From Polyangium spumosum (GTDB lineage: Bacteria > Myxococcota_A > Polyangia > Polyangiales > Polyangiaceae): DNA of 64,000 nucleotides. The notes beneath the pieces were generated by a model that searched no databases, was not told the origin of the DNA, and worked only from the letters and a program-made list of their open reading frames with translations. The translations under genes and the position numbers were made by a program. The stretch lies in the NCBI RefSeq assembly GCF_009649845.1, contig NZ_WJIE01000001.1:791054-855053 (forward strand), in the 5' to 3' direction. Within the stretch, counting starts at the first letter, position 1; each line of letters begins with the position of its first letter. This document shows, piece after piece, positions 42,861 through 51,272 of the stretch.

Positions 42861-43424
42861 TCATTCGCCCGGTCGCGTGCACGTGCCCGGCTGCGCGGGC
42901 GGGATGGCGCGCAGGTATTCGTACATCGCGCCGAGATCCTGGTCGGACAGGTGCCGATAGAGCGGCCACGGCATGACCCGGAGGACGTGATCGGGCTGGT
43001 GCGGGCTCCTCCCCGTGCGCATGGCCGCCACGAATTGCTCACGCGTGAGCCCGCCGGGCAAGCCGTTCGTATCGGGCGTGAGGCCCGGGGCGACGATCCC
43101 TTGCCCCATCGGCACGCCGCCGCCGAGGTAATTCGCCGCGTCGAGCCGGCCGCGCCCGCCGGTGAACGGGCTCTCGCCCGGCGCGTACGTCGGGCAGCTA
43201 TGGCAATCGACGCACGCGGACGCCGCATTGACGAGATAACTCCCGAGCCCCACGACATCTCGATCCGCGCCCTCGAGCTTCAGCGGCACGGGCGCGATCT
43301 GGAGCCCGATCTCGGCCCGCTCGTCGAGCGGCGTGCTCGTCTCTCCGGGCTCTCCCGCCTCCTCGGCGGCGCACGCGGAGATCAGGCACGAAAGTACGAG
43401 GGTGAGGAGACGTCGCCCGTGCAT
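42861..43424 (-). CDS. monohaem cytochrome c lipoprotein
   Basis: A 187-aa exported protein: signal peptide ends in LISAC (lipoprotein), and a single haem motif CVDCH lies at 71-75. Further cysteines (SCPTY) are next to it. The fold ends 'LYRHLSDQDLGAMYEYLRAI', the normal C-terminal helix of class I cytochrome c. It would shuttle electrons in the periplasm. Starts at ATG 43424 (the ATG at 43439 is possible). It is the last gene of an operon with a tetrahaem cytochrome and a secreted protein. Confidence 0.85.
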   Translation of the reverse strand: MHGRRLLTLVLSCLISACAAEEAGEPGETSTPLDERAEIGLQIAPVPLKLEGADRDVVGLGSYLVNAASACVDCHSCPTYAPGESPFTGGRGRLDAANYLGGGVPMGQGIVAPGLTPDTNGLPGGLTREQFVAAMRTGRSPHQPDHVLRVMPWPLYRHLSDQDLGAMYEYLRAIPPAQPGTCTRPGE

Positions 43425-43494
43425 GCGCCGACCGTCCATGCAAGCGGGGCGCCCGCCCGGCCGTGCGCGCAGGGGACGTGCGCGTTTTACGCGC

Positions 43495-44757
43495 TCACTG
43501 CGGCCTTCCCTGGGCGATCCAGGTCTCCACGAGCTGGATGTCCTCCGGCGTGACCGGGGGCAAGGAGAGCGGCATCCCGCGGAGGGCCGGGTCGGTTTGT
43601 CCGGCCTCCTCGCGGTAGCGGGCGAGCATCGCATAGACGAGGCGCGGGGTGCCGTCGGGCATCGGCGAGAAGACGCTGCGGCGCTCGCCCTTCTCGTCGA
43701 TGTAGCCGGCCTGGATGCCCTCGTATTCGGCGAGGTTCAGGCCCCGGGGCCGATACCCGAACCCGCCCGTGTTGCCCGGCCCGCCGTCGCCGATCGCGTA
43801 ATCGGGCTCGGCGTGGCAATGCCAGCAGGTGTCGCGGAAGACGCGGCGGCTCACCTCCTCGTACGTCACCTTCCGGTCGAGCACGGGCAGGCGCGGCGGG
43901 ATGATCTTCGCGATTTTTGGCGCGAGCTCGACGCGCAGCAGGAAAGCCGCGAGGTCGCGCTGCTCCTCCGACGTGAGCGGCGTCTTCGGCATGAGGGTAT
44001 CGGGCTTTTGCGCCTTCGGATCGTCGAGCCAGCGGACGAGCTCGCCGGGCGCCATCCGATCCCGGACGTACCGCAGATCCGGGGCGAGCGCGCGGGCCAT
44101 CCGTTCGCCTTTTCCTTCGAGGTCCGCCACGCCGGCCGGGAGCGCGGCGCGCGGGGCGCCCGTGTATTCGTGACACTGGCGGCAGCCCTTCGCCTCGAAG
44201 AGCGTATTGCCCTTCTCGATACTCGCGCCGTCGAGCGAGACGGCCGGGGCCTTCGCCGCCGAAGCCGTCAGCCACGCGGCGACGTCACGCGCCTCCTCGG
44301 GCGTGATCTCGAGGCGCGGCATCGTGGTGTCGAGGTGCGGGCGCAGGTCGCGGGGCTCGAGCAGGAACTGTTCGAGGAATCCGCGGCGCAATCGGCCGCC
44401 GATGTTGGCGAGTGACGGGGTCTCGCGGAAGTGGACGATGGTCTTTTGCCACTTCGCCAGCGTCGTCGGCGAGGCCTTGTACGTGCCGGCGTGAATCTCC
44501 TGGTGGCAGCGGACGCAATCCTGATCGAGCGCGGGGTTCTCCAGGCCGGTGCCCTCGTGGCAGCGGTTGCACTGGAACTTGGCGACGAGGGTTTTTCCTT
44601 TTTCGGGGTCGCCGGGCGGGGGCTCGGGAGGCCCATTTGCCTGGGCGAGGGTCGTCCCGCTCGCGGAGGGAGCGGTAGGAGGTGCCTCCGCGCGCTCGTC
44701 CTTGCGACAGCCGAGGAGGAGGAGGACCAGACTGACGAGGACGAGCGCGCGGGGCAC
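43495..44757 (-). CDS. tetrahaem cytochrome c lipoprotein
   Basis: A 420-aa exported lipoprotein (LLLLGC, Cys 17) with four c-type haem sites: CNRCH (63-67), CVRCH (81-85), CRQCH (192-196) and CWHCH (311-315). Between them are tripled cytochrome-like helices ending 'PEEARDVAAWLTASA', 'SEEQRDLAAFLLRV' and 'PEDIQLVETWIAQ', i.e. about three cytochrome modules. It is probably an electron-transfer carrier between periplasmic partners or terminal acceptors. The GTG at 44757 with AAGGTG about 6 nt upstream is preferred; 44766 is possible. The first of two cytochromes in this operon. Confidence 0.88.
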   Translation of the reverse strand: MPRALVLVSLVLLLLGCRKDERAEAPPTAPSASGTTLAQANGPPEPPPGDPEKGKTLVAKFQCNRCHEGTGLENPALDQDCVRCHQEIHAGTYKASPTTLAKWQKTIVHFRETPSLANIGGRLRRGFLEQFLLEPRDLRPHLDTTMPRLEITPEEARDVAAWLTASAAKAPAVSLDGASIEKGNTLFEAKGCRQCHEYTGAPRAALPAGVADLEGKGERMARALAPDLRYVRDRMAPGELVRWLDDPKAQKPDTLMPKTPLTSEEQRDLAAFLLRVELAPKIAKIIPPRLPVLDRKVTYEEVSRRVFRDTCWHCHAEPDYAIGDGGPGNTGGFGYRPRGLNLAEYEGIQAGYIDEKGERRSVFSPMPDGTPRLVYAMLARYREEAGQTDPALRGMPLSLPPVTPEDIQLVETWIAQGRPQ

Positions 44758-44780
44758 GGAGGACACCTTTTCGAGGAGGA

Positions 44781-45440
44781 TCAGCTCTGGCCGCCCTGCG
44801 ACGTGGGCACATCGCAGATCGAGCTGTCCTTCGCCATCGTGCTGCAGCGCTTCACGGCGGCGTCGCGGGCGGCCTCGTTGCCCGCCTCGTGCTGGAGGCG
44901 GCCGAGGGCGGCGTACCCTTGCGGCGTGGCCATCAGATCGCGGTCGGCGAGGCCCTGGAGCAAACCACGCGCCTCTTCCTTCCGGCCGGAGACCTTGGCG
45001 AGCGCCTCGCCGAGATCCGTGTCGACGGACGGATCGTTCTTGCGGTCGGCGCGGAGCCGCTCGAGCGCGGAGACGGCCCAGGCCACGTTCTTGGCGCGTT
45101 GCTCGGGCGTCTTGCCGCGCCAGGTCGGGTCGAGGTCGATGCCGCCGTCGGCGCGCACGAGGGCGACGGCGAGCGTGCGCTGGGCGCGCTGGAGCATGCC
45201 GTTTTTGCCGGGGTTGATGTTCCGGATCTCGGGGAACATGCGCACGATCGACTGCGCCGAGGCCACGATCTTCCCATCCCGCATGGTCTTCTCGGCGTTC
45301 GCGAGGCCCTGGATGCGATGGTCGATCTCGGGGATGAAGACGTCGCCACACGCTCGCGCGTCGTTCGAGACGGCCGGGATGGCGGCGAGAGCAGCGAGAC
45401 CGAGGGCAAAACGAACGGCGAGACCCTTGATGGTGAGCAT
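44781..45440 (-). CDS. secreted helical (TPR-like) protein of the cytochrome operon
   Basis: A 219-aa protein with a signal peptide (cleaved near DARACG). The rest is helical with repeats resembling TPRs ('TPEQRAKNVAWAVSALERLR', 'PQGYAALGRLQHEAGNEAAR'). Two cysteines (Cys 31-32 region, and 'RCSTMAKDSSIC') may form a disulphide. AGAGGAGG precedes the ATG, a strong ribosome site. The gene lies 23 nt before the tetrahaem cytochrome start, so it is probably the first gene of that operon and a periplasmic partner or chaperone. Function unknown. Confidence 0.78.
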   Translation of the reverse strand: MLTIKGLAVRFALGLAALAAIPAVSNDARACGDVFIPEIDHRIQGLANAEKTMRDGKIVASAQSIVRMFPEIRNINPGKNGMLQRAQRTLAVALVRADGGIDLDPTWRGKTPEQRAKNVAWAVSALERLRADRKNDPSVDTDLGEALAKVSGRKEEARGLLQGLADRDLMATPQGYAALGRLQHEAGNEAARDAAVKRCSTMAKDSSICDVPTSQGGQS

Positions 45441-45583
45441 TAAAACCTCCTCTGGCGTGACGAGCGGTTCAGCCGGGTATCGGAGCAGGTGGTTCTTCTG
45501 TGACAGCCTTCGCGCGAAAAAGTTTTGCGAGAAGTTCCGGCGGCGGGGTGCGGAGGAAAAACGCACGCCGAGGCGAGGATCTT

Positions 45584-47002
45584 TCAGGCCGAAGGCAGAG
45601 ACGCGAGCGAGAGGCGGGCGACGGCGGCGAAGAGGAGGTTTCCGCCCAGGGCGACGGCGTCCCGGTAGAGGCGGACCCGCTCGGCAGGGTCGTCGACGAG
45701 GTTGCCGAGCTTGACGAGGAGCTGCGTGCGGACGTCGGGCTCCTCGGCGATGTCGAGGCCACGGCGGTAGGCCGCGCGGGCTTCGAGGTTTTTTCGCTGC
45801 GCGGCGAGGGCGTCGCCGAGGGCGAGGTGGAGCAGGCCGAGGTCGGCCTTGGCGAGGGCCTGCTCGGCGCGGCGGGCCTTTTCGGTCGGGTCGAGGTCGG
45901 GTCGGTCGAGCTCGGAGAGCAGGGCGAAGACCTCGGGATCAACGGCGCCGGCGGCGATCCGCTCGGCGAGGAAGCGGTAGGCGCGGCAGCGGAACCAGCC
46001 CGGGGCGAGCTCTTCGGTCTTGCGGAAGAGCTCGGCGGCCTCGGCCGGGCGGCCCATGAAGAGGCAGGTGACGCCGGCCTGGTAGACGGGCGAAGGGTTG
46101 TGGCGATCGGCGGCGGCGCCGCGGCGGAAGGCCTCGAGGGCGCGGACGAACTCGCGCGCGGCGCCGAGGCGCTCGCCCTCCTCGGTGGCGATGGAGGAGA
46201 CGCGCAGCTCGGGGCGGTTGCGCTCGTAGATGAACTGGACGGAGCCCTGGAGGCCTGCGAGCTCGTCGAGCTCGACGGGCCTGTCGTTGACGATGGCGAC
46301 GACGCGGCAACGAGGCTCGCCGGCCCGGACACGCGCGGCGCGGCGGCGGAAGGCGCGGGCCTCGTCGGCGTCGCCGAGGCGCTCGAGGATGTCGGCGATA
46401 CGCTCGGCGCGGGCGGCGGCCTCGGCGGTTTCGCCGAGGTAGCGGTGGACCTCGAAGAGGGAGAAGAGCGCGGCGAGGGAGCCCTGATCGTCGCCGGACT
46501 CCTCGCAGAGGGCGAGGGTCTCCTCGAAGGGAGCGCGGGCGCCTTCGACGCGGCCGGTGTGGAAGAGGCACTCGCCGAGGCGGCCGGTGAGCATGGCCTG
46601 GTGGCCCCCCTTGTGGCCCTTGCCTTCGAGGAGGGCGGCGCGCGCGGCGAGCTCGGCGTCCTCGTAGCGGCCCTGGGCGGCGAATGCGTCGACGTCGGCG
46701 AGGGCCTGTTCGAGGCGCTTCAGGAGCTCCTGGGTGTCGTCGGGGACGGTGGTGAGCGCGGCGAAGAGCTCGGGGCGGCCTCGCAGGGCGGCCATGTGCT
46801 GGGCCACGGAGGTCAAGCCCTGGATGTACCAGCGGAGCCGAGGGCCGGCGCGAAAAGGCTCGGGGACGGTGCGCCAGCCGGGGAAGGCGTCGCAGATGGC
46901 TTGCTCGTGGGATTCGCAGAGGGCGGAGAGGTGGTCGAGGTCGCCTTCATCGACGGCGTTGAACAGGGCCTCGCGGAGGGCGTCGGGGGTGAGGGGCTCC
47001 AT
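45584..47002 (-). CDS. TPR-repeat protein
   Basis: A 472-aa cytosolic protein without signal. It contains a run of TPR motifs (about 100-240 and 340-450, e.g. 'QGRYEDAELAARAALLEGKG', 'LGDALAAQRKNLEARAAYRR') with a central non-TPR domain. It would scaffold other proteins. The ATG at 47002 has no clear ribosome site. Partners are unknown. It is transcribed toward the cytochrome operon but 143 nt separate them. Confidence 0.82.
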   Translation of the reverse strand: MEPLTPDALREALFNAVDEGDLDHLSALCESHEQAICDAFPGWRTVPEPFRAGPRLRWYIQGLTSVAQHMAALRGRPELFAALTTVPDDTQELLKRLEQALADVDAFAAQGRYEDAELAARAALLEGKGHKGGHQAMLTGRLGECLFHTGRVEGARAPFEETLALCEESGDDQGSLAALFSLFEVHRYLGETAEAAARAERIADILERLGDADEARAFRRRAARVRAGEPRCRVVAIVNDRPVELDELAGLQGSVQFIYERNRPELRVSSIATEEGERLGAAREFVRALEAFRRGAAADRHNPSPVYQAGVTCLFMGRPAEAAELFRKTEELAPGWFRCRAYRFLAERIAAGAVDPEVFALLSELDRPDLDPTEKARRAEQALAKADLGLLHLALGDALAAQRKNLEARAAYRRGLDIAEEPDVRTQLLVKLGNLVDDPAERVRLYRDAVALGGNLLFAAVARLSLASLPSA

Positions 47003-47350
47003 CGCGGGGGGAAGGTAAACGAGGGGGGACGGGAGCGGAAGCGACAAGCAGGAGCGGTCGCGCCGTGGGGGGGTGCTCTCCCGGAGTCCGTCACCCGGGG
47101 AAGGTGGACGGGGGACGACGGAAGGGAAGTGGGGGCGGAGGCGGAGTGGCGCGCCCGTGGATGCGCCTGTGCTGCGCGCTCAGCAGTCCATGCACGCGCT
47201 CGAGGTGGAGAACCCTGGCCTATCCGAAGGAGCGGAGGCGACGGCGTAACGCTCAGCTGTATGCGTCGTGGGCCAAGCGATTGCTATGCGACGTGGGGTG
47301 TGGGCACCTCGATGGGAGGCGCTCTCTGCAACGGAAACAGGAGGATCCAC
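47003..47350. other. 348-bp intergenic region
   Basis: Region between the TPR gene and the secreted protein. I see no convincing gene, terminator or repeat; only an open frame without coding character (47065-47574) crosses it. It should contain the divergent promoters of both neighbours; GGAGGA at 47343 is the ribosome site of the right-hand gene. Confidence 0.6.
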
Positions 47351-47944
47351 ATGTTGAAACGTATTTTTGCAATCGGTCTGGCCGTGTCCGCTTTTGGCTC
47401 GCTCGCTTTCATGGACGCGGCCGGCTCGGACGCGCTCGCCGCGGAGAAGGGCCCTCGAAGTGCCATCCCCTCGTGGTACAAGGAGATGACGTTCGAGCAG
47501 TTCAAGGTGGCCTGCGCGCGCCCGGGCGACATGGGCTTCCAGATCGCACCGGAGAACATCAAAATCAGGTGTGAGCAAACGACGCTTGCGTGGATGGCGG
47601 AGGACGTCGACATCTCGCTGGAAGGATACGCCTCGCTCCGGGCCGAGCTGACATCCACGAAGGGCAATGTCTCCGGGGGGCAGTTCGTGCACGAAACCAC
47701 GGATCAAGGCTGCACGACATTTGTCCAGATCACGCGGAGGAGCAGCCGTGAGGTGACCCCATCCTGCGAGCAGGTCTTGTATGCCGAGAGCGCCGCCGCT
47801 CTCTGCAGGGAGACGATGAAGGGCGCCCGTCAAGCATGGGTCGTCGTGGATGAGCAGGCGACAGGTGCTGCCCTCCAGGTCTGCGCGACGAGAGACAGTC
47901 TGATCGTCAGCTCCAAGGAAGGTGCTGGACTGGAGCAGGAGTAG
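47351..47944 (+). CDS. secreted protein of unknown function
   Basis: A 197-aa protein with a signal peptide cleaved near ALAAE and four to five cysteines (e.g. 'VACARPG', 'CEQTTLAW', 'DQGCTTF', 'SCEQVLYAESAAALC'), so it is probably a disulphide-bonded periplasmic protein. No family is recognised. GGAGGA lies 6 nt upstream. It is 134 nt upstream of the transglutaminase-elicitor-like lipoprotein on the same strand, which may be a partner. Confidence 0.75.
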   Translation: MLKRIFAIGLAVSAFGSLAFMDAAGSDALAAEKGPRSAIPSWYKEMTFEQFKVACARPGDMGFQIAPENIKIRCEQTTLAWMAEDVDISLEGYASLRAELTSTKGNVSGGQFVHETTDQGCTTFVQITRRSSREVTPSCEQVLYAESAAALCRETMKGARQAWVVVDEQATGAALQVCATRDSLIVSSKEGAGLEQE

Positions 47945-48078
47945 GAGGCCGAACCGCCACTCCAGATGACGGACCGCGCCGGGGAGGCCACGAGCAATCG
48001 GCCTCTCCGGCACTTCCCCCCGCGGCTCTCGCAGTCCAGGGACGCCGAAACCAGCCCGCAAGCAGAGGAGCTCTACGG

Positions 48079-49074
48079 ATGGCATCGAATGTTCGTACCT
48101 TCCTGGTCCTGGTGTGTATCGGCGCGGTGGCGCTCGCGGGGTGCGGCGAGGACGGCGCACCGAGCGAGGATGACGCCGTGGAGGTCTCCGCGGAGGAAAT
48201 GGGCCTGCGCGACGCGGATGAGGGCGCACAGAGGCTCGAGGTAATGGCAGGCGAGCGCTCCGGGGAAGCCACGATCAAGCCCTGGTCGTCCTGGTGGTTT
48301 CCGACCTGGGACGATTTCCTCTTCGCCGAGCGAGACGGGGAGCTCTCGCCCCTCCAGAAGTACGATCGCTACAGCAGCACGGTCCTGCGGAAGACGACGA
48401 CGGCAGCAGCTTACGAGCGTGAAAACCTGTACGGCAGGCACGCCAGTTCGTGGTCGGGCCTGTGTTACGCGTGGGCGCTCGCCTCGATCCTGGAGCCGGA
48501 GCCAAAAGGGGAGGTCACCCACGGTTCGCTGCACTTCGCGGTCGGTGATCTCAAGGCGCTGCTCCTCAAGACCTACGAGGCCGTGAAGGACCCGCCGACC
48601 GTCGGCGATCGCAACGACGGCGCATGGGACGACGAATACGAGGACATCTTGCCGCACGTGTTCCACCGCGTTCTCGTCAGGGAGCTCTTCCAGAAGCAGC
48701 GCCCGTTCATCATGGACAAGGACGCGGGATACGAGGTCTGGAACGTGCCCGTCTACAAGGCGATCACGAAGATCGAGCGTGACGCATCGGCGCGCGACGT
48801 CGTCCATGTCCGCACCGTCGTGTTCGTGGCCTCCCCGGACGTGGAATCCTACGATCACGTCGGTACGGAGGCGACGACGCGCGAATACACCTACGACCTC
48901 CGCGGCGTGTGGGTGGGGGACCGCTTCCTGGTACGTGAAGGCGCGTGGACCGAGAACTCGCGCTGGGACCACCCCGACTTCCTGATCCTGCCCCCCGATC
49001 GCGTGACGAGAGCGAGCTTCAATCCCGAAATCGACATCGCGACCGTCGACGCGATCCTCGAACGCCGTCGTTGA
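48079..49074 (+). CDS. lipoprotein resembling transglutaminase elicitor (TGase-elicitor) proteins
   Basis: A 331-aa lipoprotein (LAGC, Cys 22). The core has 'SSWSGLCYAWALASILEPEP' (Cys 129), then 'HFAVGDLKALLLKTYE', then 'DILPHVFHRVLVRELFQKQR' and 'PFIMDKDAGYEVWNVPVYKA'. This order (G-x-C-x-x-W, GDLKAL, FHRVL, EVWN) is that of the fungal/oomycete-type transglutaminase elicitor family also found in bacteria; Cys 129 would be the nucleophile, with a His in the FHRVL region. If real, it would cross-link or deamidate glutamine residues. The assignment is by motif order and not certain. Confidence 0.7.
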   Translation: MASNVRTFLVLVCIGAVALAGCGEDGAPSEDDAVEVSAEEMGLRDADEGAQRLEVMAGERSGEATIKPWSSWWFPTWDDFLFAERDGELSPLQKYDRYSSTVLRKTTTAAAYERENLYGRHASSWSGLCYAWALASILEPEPKGEVTHGSLHFAVGDLKALLLKTYEAVKDPPTVGDRNDGAWDDEYEDILPHVFHRVLVRELFQKQRPFIMDKDAGYEVWNVPVYKAITKIERDASARDVVHVRTVVFVASPDVESYDHVGTEATTREYTYDLRGVWVGDRFLVREGAWTENSRWDHPDFLILPPDRVTRASFNPEIDIATVDAILERRR

Positions 49075-49105
49075 CAGCCTCGTCTTGCATCGTCAACCTC
49101 GACAC

Positions 49106-49795
49106 GTGCGACCACCCGAGCCCACGGCAAGCCGCTCGCTCCGCCACGCGAAGATCGCCGCCGTCGCCGCGGTGGCCCTCGGGCTCTTCGTGGCGCAGCG
49201 CCTCGGCCTGTTCGAGGTCTTCGGTGAGCCCGCGCGGATCAAGCAGGCGCTCGTGGAGCTCGGGCCGTGGGGGTATGTCGCGTTCGTGGCGGCGTACGCC
49301 GCGCTCCAGCCCTTCGGCGTGCCGGGCACGATCTTCGTCCTCGCGGCGCCGCTCATCTGGCCGTGGCCTGTGGCGTTCGTGCTCTCCATGGCCGGCACGA
49401 TGGCGGCGAGCGTGGTGGGCTTCTCGTTCGCGCGTTTCGTCGCGCGTGATTGGGTCGCGAAGCTCGTGCCGGCGCGCTTCCGCGCCTACGACGAGGCCCT
49501 CGCGAAGCGGGCGTTTTTCACCGTGTTCCTGCTGCGCTTCCTCTTCTGGATGCCGCCGATGCTGCACGTGTTCTTCGGCGTCTCCCGCGTGCGGTTCCAG
49601 ACGCATTTCTGGGGCTCTCTGGCCGGGTACTTCCTGCCCCTTTTGGCGACCTCCTATTTTGGCGAGAAGGTCTTCGACGCCATGCGCGACGCGCCTCCCT
49701 CTGCATGGATCGGCGTGGGCGCCGTGCTGGTCGTCGTTTTGGGTCTCTTCTGGTTCTTCACCCGCCGCTCCATGCAGAAGGCTCTCCCCTCGTGA
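49106..49795 (+). CDS. VTT-domain (TVP38/DedA-like) membrane protein
   Basis: A 229-aa protein with about six spans. 'LQPFGVPGTIFVLAAPLIWP' and 'VVGFSFARFVARDWVAKLVP' fit the VTT fold (DedA/TVP38/TMEM64). Starts are GTG 49106 or TTG 49085; neither has a ribosome site. The stop overlaps the start of the next gene (GTGA at 49792), so the two are coupled. This is the second VTT protein in the window (see 10252-10917). Confidence 0.85.
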   Translation: MRPPEPTASRSLRHAKIAAVAAVALGLFVAQRLGLFEVFGEPARIKQALVELGPWGYVAFVAAYAALQPFGVPGTIFVLAAPLIWPWPVAFVLSMAGTMAASVVGFSFARFVARDWVAKLVPARFRAYDEALAKRAFFTVFLLRFLFWMPPMLHVFFGVSRVRFQTHFWGSLAGYFLPLLATSYFGEKVFDAMRDAPPSAWIGVGAVLVVVLGLFWFFTRRSMQKALPS

Positions 49796-50844
49796 ACGAT
49801 CCTCGGCGTCAAAAAGGGCTTCGCCTCGAGCGGGCGCGCGCCTCCGCGCAGTTCAAGGACGGCAGGTTCGTCAATCCCTCGGGCGCGACCCCCGATCTCG
49901 AGGGCTCGAGCTTGCCATTGCTCGGCGAGTTTTTTTTTCGTGGCGGCCGGCGCACGCCGAAGGGCCCCCTGCCCGTCTCGCGCCCTCACGAGGCCTGGGC
50001 CCGCCCGAGCGAGACCGGCCTGCGTGTCACCTGGCTCGGCCATAGCACCGTCCTCCTCGAGCTCGACGGCCGCCGCGTCCTCACCGATCCGGTGTTCGGC
50101 GAGCGTGTCTCGCCCGTCTCGTTTGCCGGCCCGAAGCGCTTCCACCCCGTGCCGGCCGGGCTCGACGAGCTGCCGCCGCTCGACGCCGTCCTCCTCTCGC
50201 ACGACCATTTCGACCACCTCTGCGCCCCCACCGTCGCGGCGCTGGCCCGCACGCGTGTCCCCATCGTCACCGCCCTCGGCGTAGGCGCGCACCTCGAAGA
50301 GCTCGGCGTGGACCCCGAGCGTATCACCGAGCTCGACTGGCACGAGCATATCGAGGTCGGCGGCGTTCGTTTCACGGCCACCCCCGCGCAGCACTTCTCG
50401 GGCCGCGGGCTCACGAGCCGCAACAGGACCTTGTGGGCCTCGTGGGTCGTCGAGACCGAGCGGCGCAAGGTCTTTTTCTCCGGCGACACCGGGCTGACCC
50501 CCGCTTTTGCGGACGTGGGCCGGACGCACGGCCCCTTCGACCTGGTGATGCTCGAGGTCGGCGCATATCACCCGGCGTGGGGCGCCATTCACCTCGGCCC
50601 CGAGAATGCGCTCGCCGCGTTCGAGATGCTCGGGGGCGGCACGCTCCTGCCCGTCCACTGGGGCACGTTCAACCTCGCCCTGCACGACTGGGACGATCCG
50701 GCCGAGACGCTGCTCTCGCTGGCCACCGAGCGGCGCCTGCGTATCGTCACGCCGCAGATCGGAGCGGTCTTCGAGCCCGAGCACGTCGACGCGCCGACGC
50801 CGTGGTGGCGCGCCGTGGACGGCGCTCGCGAACGGGTCGGGTGA
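49792..50844 (+). CDS. metallo-beta-lactamase-fold hydrolase (NAPE-PLD/UlaG-like)
   Basis: A 350-aa cytosolic hydrolase. The metal-binding HxHxDH motif is HDHFDH at 137-142; 'WLGHSTVLLELDGRRVLTDP' and 'PAQHFSGRGLTSRNRTLWAS' are typical of the NAPE-PLD-like and UlaG group, and 'FFSGDTGLTPAF' gives the next metal ligand. It would hydrolyse a phosphodiester or lactone, with a lipid substrate plausible given the VTT gene before it. GTG start, 4-bp overlap with the VTT stop. The 43-bp repeat array lies right after its stop. Confidence 0.9.
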   Translation: MNDPRRQKGLRLERARASAQFKDGRFVNPSGATPDLEGSSLPLLGEFFFRGGRRTPKGPLPVSRPHEAWARPSETGLRVTWLGHSTVLLELDGRRVLTDPVFGERVSPVSFAGPKRFHPVPAGLDELPPLDAVLLSHDHFDHLCAPTVAALARTRVPIVTALGVGAHLEELGVDPERITELDWHEHIEVGGVRFTATPAQHFSGRGLTSRNRTLWASWVVETERRKVFFSGDTGLTPAFADVGRTHGPFDLVMLEVGAYHPAWGAIHLGPENALAAFEMLGGGTLLPVHWGTFNLALHDWDDPAETLLSLATERRLRIVTPQIGAVFEPEHVDAPTPWWRAVDGARERVG

Positions 50845-50863
50845 CTCGTCTCGTTGGACTGCT

Positions 50864-51250
50864 CACAGAAAATAGCCCAAACAGAGGTCGGAGCGACGGG
50901 AGCTGGCTTTGGGGGCACCCCAAACAGGGGTCCGGAGAGCTGGGGTGGTCTTTGGGGGCGCCCCAAATGGAGGTCCGGCGAGCCGGGGTGGTCTTTGGGG
51001 GCTCCCCAAACGGAGGTCCGGCCGGCCGGAGTTGTCTTTGGGGGGTCCCCAAACGGGGGTCCGGTCGGCCGGAGTTGTCTTTGGGGGCTCCCCAAACGGA
51101 GGTCCGGGCGGCCGGAGTTGTCTTTGGGGGCTCCCCATACGGGGGTCCGGGCGGGCGGACCTCTCTTTGGGCAAGCCCCAAACGTGACTTCAGGTGGCCG
51201 GACCTCTCTTTGGGCAAGCCCCAAACGTGACTTCAGGTGGCCGGACCTCT
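50864..51250. repeat. 43-bp hairpin tandem repeat array (eight units plus a degenerate one)
   Basis: Between two convergent genes (stops at 50844 and 51273) units of exactly 43 bp begin at 50907, 50950, 50993, 51036, 51079, 51122, 51165 and 51208; a degenerate unit precedes (50864-50906). Each unit starts C-T-T-T-G-G-G and contains a short palindrome TTTGGGG-N3-CCCCAAA (variants TTTGGGCAAGCCCCAAA). The last two units are identical. 43 is not a multiple of 3, so all frames are interrupted as proteins. No gene is visible in 50845-51272. Confidence 0.88.
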
Positions 51251-51272
51251 CTTCACCGCCCTCCCCTCGACC

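Noticed and set aside
47065-47574. Open frame crossing the intergenic region before the secreted protein
   Set aside because: It overlaps a well-supported gene with signal peptide and ribosome site and is Arg-rich without a domain.
50864-51250. CRISPR array at the 43-bp repeats
   Set aside because: Units are contiguous, with no spacers of independent sequence, and no cas gene is present.
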